DNA from: Massiliimalia massiliensis
Lineage (GTDB): Bacteria > Bacillota > Clostridia > Oscillospirales > Ruminococcaceae
Assembly (NCBI RefSeq): GCF_900155615.1
Contig: NZ_FUHT01000004.1
Location: forward strand, 1,020,461 to 1,084,460
DNA: 64,000 bases
Direction of reading: 5' to 3'
In this document: in pieces, positions 61,000 to 64,000 of the stretch
Layout: every line of letters begins with the position of its first letter
How positions within the stretch are numbered: position 1 is the first letter of the stretch
Notes under the pieces: model-generated
What the model was told of the DNA's origin: nothing
Database searches by the model: none
Seen by the model: only the letters and a program-made list of their open reading frames with translations
Program-made: the position numbers and the translations under genes

Positions 61000-61389
61000 T
61001 TAAATTTTTCTCCAATCGTATGGAAGAAGATCGATCAGCTTTACGATAGTATCTTCCCCCACCATAACCTCCGCCTGAAGATTATTGTCACCAATTTGAC
61101 TTAAAAATTCTCTACATCTGCCACATGGAGGCAGTATCTTTCCGTCTTTGTCTACAGCAATTATTTTTTGAATCGTATTTTCACCTGCAGTTATCATAGC
61201 TGCCGCTGCCGCTTGCTCAGCACAAAACCCCAAGCCGCAAGTAGCATCAATACAGGTTCCAACATAAATGTTTCCATTTTCTGTTAAGATCGCAGCCCCA
61301 ACATCTCCTGCATCGGCACAGTCGGAAAGCTGTCTGTAATTTAATACCGAGCTTGCCCTATTATATAGTTCTTCAAAATCGTTCTTCAT
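61000..61389 (-). CDS. Cytidine deaminase-like protein
   Basis: A 129-residue zinc enzyme of the cytidine deaminase superfamily. The zinc and catalytic Glu motif is GFCAEQAAAAAM (CAE) and the second site is PPCGRCREFL (PCxxC). The length fits a homotetrameric Cdd or blasticidin-S-deaminase-like type; substrate choice is not certain. ATG at 61389 has GGAGG seven bases upstream. It stands alone in an AT-rich area that also carries phage remnants. Confidence 0.88.
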   Translation of the reverse strand: MKNDFEELYNRASSVLNYRQLSDCADAGDVGAAILTENGNIYVGTCIDATCGLGFCAEQAAAAAMITAGENTIQKIIAVDKDGKILPPCGRCREFLSQIGDNNLQAEVMVGEDTIVKLIDLLPYDWRKI

Positions 61390-61550
61390 CACGATACCTC
61401 CATCACAAGCATTGAAAAATTGATCATTAAGCTCATTGTATTACATCTTGACAAATTTTTCTACCCCAAAAATTCTAACCGTCAGATCCCTTTTGCTAAA
61501 TGAAAAATGCTGCATCTCGAATGCTCAAAATATAGCTTTTAATTTGATAA

Positions 61551-61592
61551 AAAGAGAGACTCGAACTCCCACTCCGGTTACCCGATCTACGC
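61551..61592 (-). other. tRNA-like T-arm fragment, possible att remnant
   Basis: On the - strand GGGAG-TTCGAGT-CTCTC (61554-61570) is a perfect T-arm with the invariant TTCGA loop and one G-T pair, preceded by GGTAACCGGAGT. No acceptor or anticodon arm can be folded with it. Such 3' tRNA pieces are left by integrated elements that use tRNA genes as attachment sites. Confidence 0.35.
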
Positions 61593-61618
61593 CTTTAATA
61601 AGGACTATACAAATCTCT

Positions 61619-61849
61619 TTATACCGAATCTTGATAAATTAGTTGAAACTGATAGTCTTGTAACTCCTGACTTGCTTGGGTGTTAAAAAATTTACACCCT
61701 AAATAGTCAACTGATTCTTCAAATCCATATTGTGACATCCGTTCAAACCAGCTTGAAAACCTTTCAGTCACTTCAATAAATTCATAAAGCTCTCTTGCGC
61801 TTATGGTCGGGTTATCATTATCATAATTTACTTTAATTAATTCATTCAT
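61619..61849 (-). pseudogene. Truncated phage AntA/AntB antirepressor
   Basis: ATG at 61849 has GAGGTGG upstream. The first 50 residues (MNELIKVNYDNDNPTISARE with LYEFIEVTERFSSWFERM and YGFEESVDY) match the AntA/AntB antirepressor N-domain of phages. The frame then leaves the family pattern and ends after 76 residues, against more than 200 in complete proteins. Reads as a decayed prophage gene. Confidence 0.7.
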
Positions 61850-62021
61850 ATTAAGCCACCTCACTTCTACTATTTTGAACATTTTATTTTTGGACGAAAC
61901 CGAAAGCAGCTTATCCTGTACTGCTACAATCAGTGCCATCAACATATCCTGTCTTTGGCAAAACGCCTCATTACATGTTTTTGGCATGTTGTCAAGAGGT
62001 TTTTCAAATTTTCCCAAAAGA

Positions 62022-62053
62022 AAACCACTACTGAATGAAATCAATAGTGGTTT
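62022..62053 (-). terminator. Terminator of the lipoprotein gene
   Basis: AAACCACTA / TAGTGGTTT stem with a 14-base loop, followed on the - strand by TCTTTTGGG. Confidence 0.65.
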
Positions 62054-62072
62054 GGGTATTTAGTTTTAGCTA

Positions 62073-62873
62073 TTAATCTCCTTTTGTATCCGATTCAGAT
62101 GGCTGTCTGATTACCATTGTTAATTTATCACCGTCCAAACTTCCCATAATCTCTCCAGTCACTCCATGAATTTCGCCATTGCTCCACCCACGATCTTCTA
62201 AACATCCAACTATGACCGTGAAAATATCCAAGGATGGATCAGTTGGTGTCATCTGGAACATATAAAATTTATCTTTTCTAATTACATCAGATATCACCTT
62301 AGCTTCAAACACAATTATTCTGCCGGTATATTTATCCGGGTTAAGAAAAGCTTCATATATTTCTGGATTTTCTATATCTAAAAAATAATCATCTGAATCA
62401 CTCTTTTCATTTTCGCTATTGCTTTCCGTCTCACTGTAGATTTCCCCGCCGATTGCTTGTGCATATTTTTCCACTGCCGAGCGGTCAAAACCAGTATTCA
62501 ACCTTAACAAAACCGTATCCGCAATAATTTGGTATCCGAAATCACTCAGTCCGCCGAAGCCCGCAATATAATCTGCTCTCTCAATAGCTTCCTTATTGGA
62601 TGGAAAAACTTCCACGCTCCCACTTAAGGGCTGATCTTTTGAATACTCCGACTCGATGGTAGAATCTGCAAAATTCCCCTTTTGAAGATACGCCTTTTTT
62701 CCGCTTCCATTAGGATCATTTTCAGAGGTATAAACAATACTGTATTCGATTGGAAGCCCAGATTCCTTTAACTGTTCAATCACCGATTCAACCGTTACTT
62801 TTGGCTCTCCACAGCTTATTAAAAACATCATAGAAATCAAAACAGCGCTTAAACAGGATATCATTCTTTTCAT
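62073..62873 (-). CDS. Lipoprotein of unknown function
   Basis: A 266-residue lipoprotein with signal peptide and lipobox LISCGEP. The N-terminal half (KVTVESVIEQLKESGLPIEYSIVYTSENDPNG) resembles small stress-type lipoproteins of Gram-positive bacteria. The C-terminal half (YTGRIIVFEAKVISDVIRKDKFYMFQM) looks like an OB-fold of the tRNA_anti-like type. It is AT-rich. Promoter and terminator make it a single unit. No function can be assigned. Confidence 0.75.
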   Translation of the reverse strand: MKRMISCLSAVLISMMFLISCGEPKVTVESVIEQLKESGLPIEYSIVYTSENDPNGSGKKAYLQKGNFADSTIESEYSKDQPLSGSVEVFPSNKEAIERADYIAGFGGLSDFGYQIIADTVLLRLNTGFDRSAVEKYAQAIGGEIYSETESNSENEKSDSDDYFLDIENPEIYEAFLNPDKYTGRIIVFEAKVISDVIRKDKFYMFQMTPTDPSLDIFTVIVGCLEDRGWSNGEIHGVTGEIMGSLDGDKLTMVIRQPSESDTKGD

Positions 62874-62910
62874 AGCCAGCTATCCCCTTCTGTCAAATAT
62901 TTATAATTTC

Positions 62911-62939
62911 AGTATACCCGATCCAGGATTGAAACTCAA
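62911..62939 (-). promoter_or_regulatory. Promoter of the lipoprotein gene with flanking inverted repeats
   Basis: TTGAGT (62934-62939) and TATACT (62911-62916) on the - strand, spacer 17. Inverted repeats ATCCAGG/CCTGGAT (62921-62927 / 62941-62947) and TGTCAAATAT/ATATTTGACA (62891-62900 / 62945-62954) surround it. Confidence 0.5.
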
Positions 62940-63104
62940 GCCTGGATATTTGACAAATTTCCGCCGTTTAATAGGACAGATTGGATAAAATCCAGCTTTT
63001 CACGCTCTGATTTTGAGTCTGCGGGGATGTTCATAGTTACAAGCATGTCAGTATAATCTGGAAGCAATGAGAAAGAACACGAATTTCGACAACAAAAAGG
63101 GCAT
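62937..63104 (-). pseudogene. C-terminal fragment of an unidentified protein
   Basis: An uninterrupted frame of 55 codons without a good start, ending with TGA at 62937. The part LLPDYTDMLVTMNIPADSKS and KLDFIQSVLLNGGNLSNIQA has ordinary protein composition and looks like the tail of a lost gene. A TAA at its 5' side shows it is cut off. No family recognised. The remaining 62874-63149 stretch has nothing else except the lipoprotein promoter. Confidence 0.35.
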
Positions 63105-63149
63105 TAATAATCAAAATAAACTGGAATAACAAAAAGTACTAGGAAATAA

Positions 63150-63193
63150 AAAAGCGCCTTAAATCCCATTATATCGGGATTTAAGGCGCTTTT
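63150..63193 (-). terminator. Terminator of the tRNA cluster
   Basis: Perfect 18-bp stem AAAAGCGCCTTAAATCCC / complement, followed by T's on the - strand. It lies directly after tRNA-Thr. Confidence 0.92.
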
Positions 63194-63195
63194 CT

Positions 63196-63271
63196 TGGAG
63201 CTGCTAACCAGATTCGAACTGGTGACCTCGTCCTTACCAAGGACGTGCTCTGCCTACTGAGCCATAGCAGC
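63196..63271 (-). tRNA. tRNA-Thr (GGT)
   Basis: Cloverleaf on the - strand with acceptor GCTGCTA/TAGCAGC, anticodon loop TTGGTAA, T-loop TTCGAAT and encoded CCA. Last of four tRNAs after the 5S gene. Confidence 0.97.
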
Positions 63272-63308
63272 AAAATTTGTTACAGAACAATAGATTCTAT
63301 AACAAATT

Positions 63309-63385
63309 TGGCGACCCGTATCGGGATCGAACCGACGACCTCTAGCGTGACAGGCTAGCGCTCTAACCAGCTGAGCTAACGGGCC
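63309..63385 (-). tRNA. tRNA-Asp (GTC)
   Basis: Acceptor GGCCCGT/ACGGGTC, anticodon stem-loop CTAGC-CTGTCAC-GCTAG, T-loop TTCGATC, discriminator G and encoded CCA. Confidence 0.97.
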
Positions 63386-63388
63386 AAA

Positions 63389-63464
63389 TGGCAGGGGCAG
63401 AAGGATTCGAACCCTCGGCACGCGGTTTTGGAGACCGCTGCTCTACCAACTGAGCTATACCCCT
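63389..63464 (-). tRNA. tRNA-Trp (CCA)
   Basis: Acceptor AGGGGTA/TGCCCCT, anticodon loop CTCCAAA, T-loop TTCGAAT, discriminator G and encoded CCA. Confidence 0.97.
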
Positions 63465-63487
63465 ATAACGAACCGCCGCTTCAAATT

Positions 63488-63564
63488 TGGTGGGCCTTCA
63501 GGGATTCGAACCCGGGACCGACCGGTTATGAGCCGGTTGCTCTGACCAACTGAGCTAAAGGCCC
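63488..63564 (-). tRNA. tRNA with CAT anticodon (elongator Met or Ile2)
   Basis: Acceptor GGGCCTT/AAGGCCC, anticodon loop CTCATAA, T-loop TTCGAAT, encoded CCA. It lacks the GGG/CCC initiator anticodon stem. The opening GGGCCTTTAGCTCAG is close to lysidine-type tRNA-Ile2 of Bacillus, but Met cannot be excluded by eye. Confidence 0.9.
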
Positions 63565-63570
63565 ATTGCA

Positions 63571-63596
63571 AAAAACTAGCAAAATGCTAGTTTTTT
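63571..63596. terminator. Terminator between 5S rRNA and the tRNA cluster
   Basis: AAAAACTAGCA / TGCTAGTTTTT stem with an AA loop, T's on both strands. It may end part of the rRNA transcript, although the tRNAs follow only seven bases later. Confidence 0.6.
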
Positions 63597-63609
63597 GATG
63601 GGTATTCAT

Positions 63610-63725
63610 GACAGCGTCTATCTATCTTCCCAGGCCGTCGCCAGCCAAGTATTTTCGACGCAAGTGAGCTTAACTTCTGTGTTCGGTATGGGAACAGGTG
63701 GATCCTCACCGCCATCAACACTGTC
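63610..63725 (-). rRNA. 5S rRNA
   Basis: About 116 bases on the - strand. The ends GACAGTG / CGCTGTC pair as helix I. Inside lie the conserved CCCATACCGAACACAGAAGT and CTTGGCTGGCGACGGCCTGGGAAG blocks. Confidence 0.95.
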
Positions 63726-63731
63726 TATGTA

Positions 63732-63808
63732 TGGTACACCACCAGGGAATCGAACCCTGAACCTACTGATTAAGAGTCAGTTGCTCTAACCAATTGAGCT
63801 AGTGGTGC
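63732..63808 (-). tRNA. tRNA-Lys (CTT)
   Basis: Acceptor GCACCAC/GTGGTGT, anticodon stem-loop ACTGA-CTCTTAA-TCAGT, T-loop TTCGATT, encoded CCA. It lies between 23S and 5S rRNA, an unusual place. Confidence 0.96.
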
Positions 63809-63942
63809 ACAGGCTGCCTACCATGGCAGGTACTATTTGAGGCAAAGAGCAAACATCAAAATGTCATTTCTCTTGGTATCCTCAAAACCGAATAATTATG
63901 AAGGAGAAACATAGTAAAGCTCGAGACTCAAACATTCTTTGA

Positions 63943-64000
63943 GGTCAAGCCCTCGACCGATTAGTACTCGCTAGCTGAACATGTCACCATGCTTACACTT
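63943..64000 (-). rRNA. 23S rRNA, 3' end (partial)
   Basis: The - strand sequence CGAGTACTAATCGGTCGAGG and GGCTTGACC is the conserved 3' terminus of bacterial 23S rRNA. The rest lies beyond the right edge. The 63809-63942 spacer shows no other gene. Confidence 0.93.

Noticed and set aside
61436..61642. A 68-codon frame containing RETRTPTPVTRSTP
   Set aside because: The peptide is the translation of the tRNA-like T-arm region, a common artefact.
63595..63789. A 64-codon frame at the right end
   Set aside because: Lies within the 5S rRNA and tRNA-Lys genes.

Overview
The window looks like chromosomal DNA of a spore-forming member of the Clostridia, most like the Oscillospiraceae/Ruminococcaceae type of gut anaerobe. 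The signs are Firmicute ribosome-binding sites (AAGGAGG-like) and sigma-A promoters, a SpoIID-type protein, a SpoVB/MurJ-like flippase and RicT, a holB neighbourhood resembling yaaO-yaaQ-holB-yaaT of Bacillus, a T-box leader, a 2[4Fe-4S] ferredoxin and many anaerobe-type carbohydrate genes. The taxonomy is an inference; nothing here identifies a species.

Layout. 1-5.4 kb (mostly + strand): an Rrf2 regulator tail, an ECF sigma/anti-sigma pair, a solitary nadA, a lipid-linked-oligosaccharide flippase, a small acidic protein and yaaA. 5.4-15.2 kb (- strand): a cupin, a two-gene heterodimeric ABC exporter with one degenerate ATP site, a GH32 fructosidase, a MATE exporter, a sugar O-acetyltransferase and a PAS-GGDEF-EAL protein behind a long structured leader. 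15.7-20.1 kb (mostly +): an orphan Hpt protein, a zinc-ribbon membrane protein, a divergent LysR/ProXp-type deacylase pair and proB. 20.2-22.4 kb (-): a ZIP transporter and enolase, the latter with a strong leader hairpin.

22.5-32.5 kb holds the most distinctive unit: ten co-directional genes. They encode a sugar-binding lipoprotein, two ABC permeases, a nucleoside-hydrolase-fold enzyme, an RpiB/LacAB-type isomerase, two different TIM-barrel isomerases/epimerases, a two-subunit transketolase and a 2-hydroxyacid dehydrogenase. A FadR-type GntR regulator is divergent from them across a repeated TTGTATACAA-type operator region. The unit looks like a complete uptake and breakdown route for a pentose-like sugar or N-glycoside whose identity cannot be read from sequence. 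Next to it is a GH127 arabinofuranosidase divergent from a LacI regulator.

35.8-58.2 kb is conserved housekeeping, almost all on the - strand: tRNA-Gly/Cys, Hsp33, a methyltransferase, a YerC-type TrpR-like regulator, a BusR-like GntR-RCK_C regulator, ferredoxin, ricT-holB-darA-lysine decarboxylase (VanY is divergent), a cyclophilin lipoprotein, a T-box(Cys)-cysE-cysS unit, pgsA-rimO-recX-recA-prmC-DUF1385, a two-component system with a lipoprotein, and citrate synthase. BusR-like and DarA proteins suggest two c-di-AMP outputs, while the PAS-GGDEF-EAL protein belongs to c-di-GMP signalling.

58.3-63.1 kb is AT-rich and less tidy: a SpoIID protein, a frameshifted membrane protein with a Cys/His C-terminal module, a cytidine deaminase, a truncated phage AntA antirepressor, a tRNA-like T-arm, a lipoprotein and a protein fragment. 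I read this as the worn remains of a mobile element beside the rRNA/tRNA cluster. The right end (63.1-64 kb, - strand) is the tail of an rRNA operon in the unusual order 23S - tRNA-Lys - 5S - tRNA-Met/Ile2 - tRNA-Trp - tRNA-Asp - tRNA-Thr. I saw no CRISPR array, no intact insertion sequence and no intact prophage.
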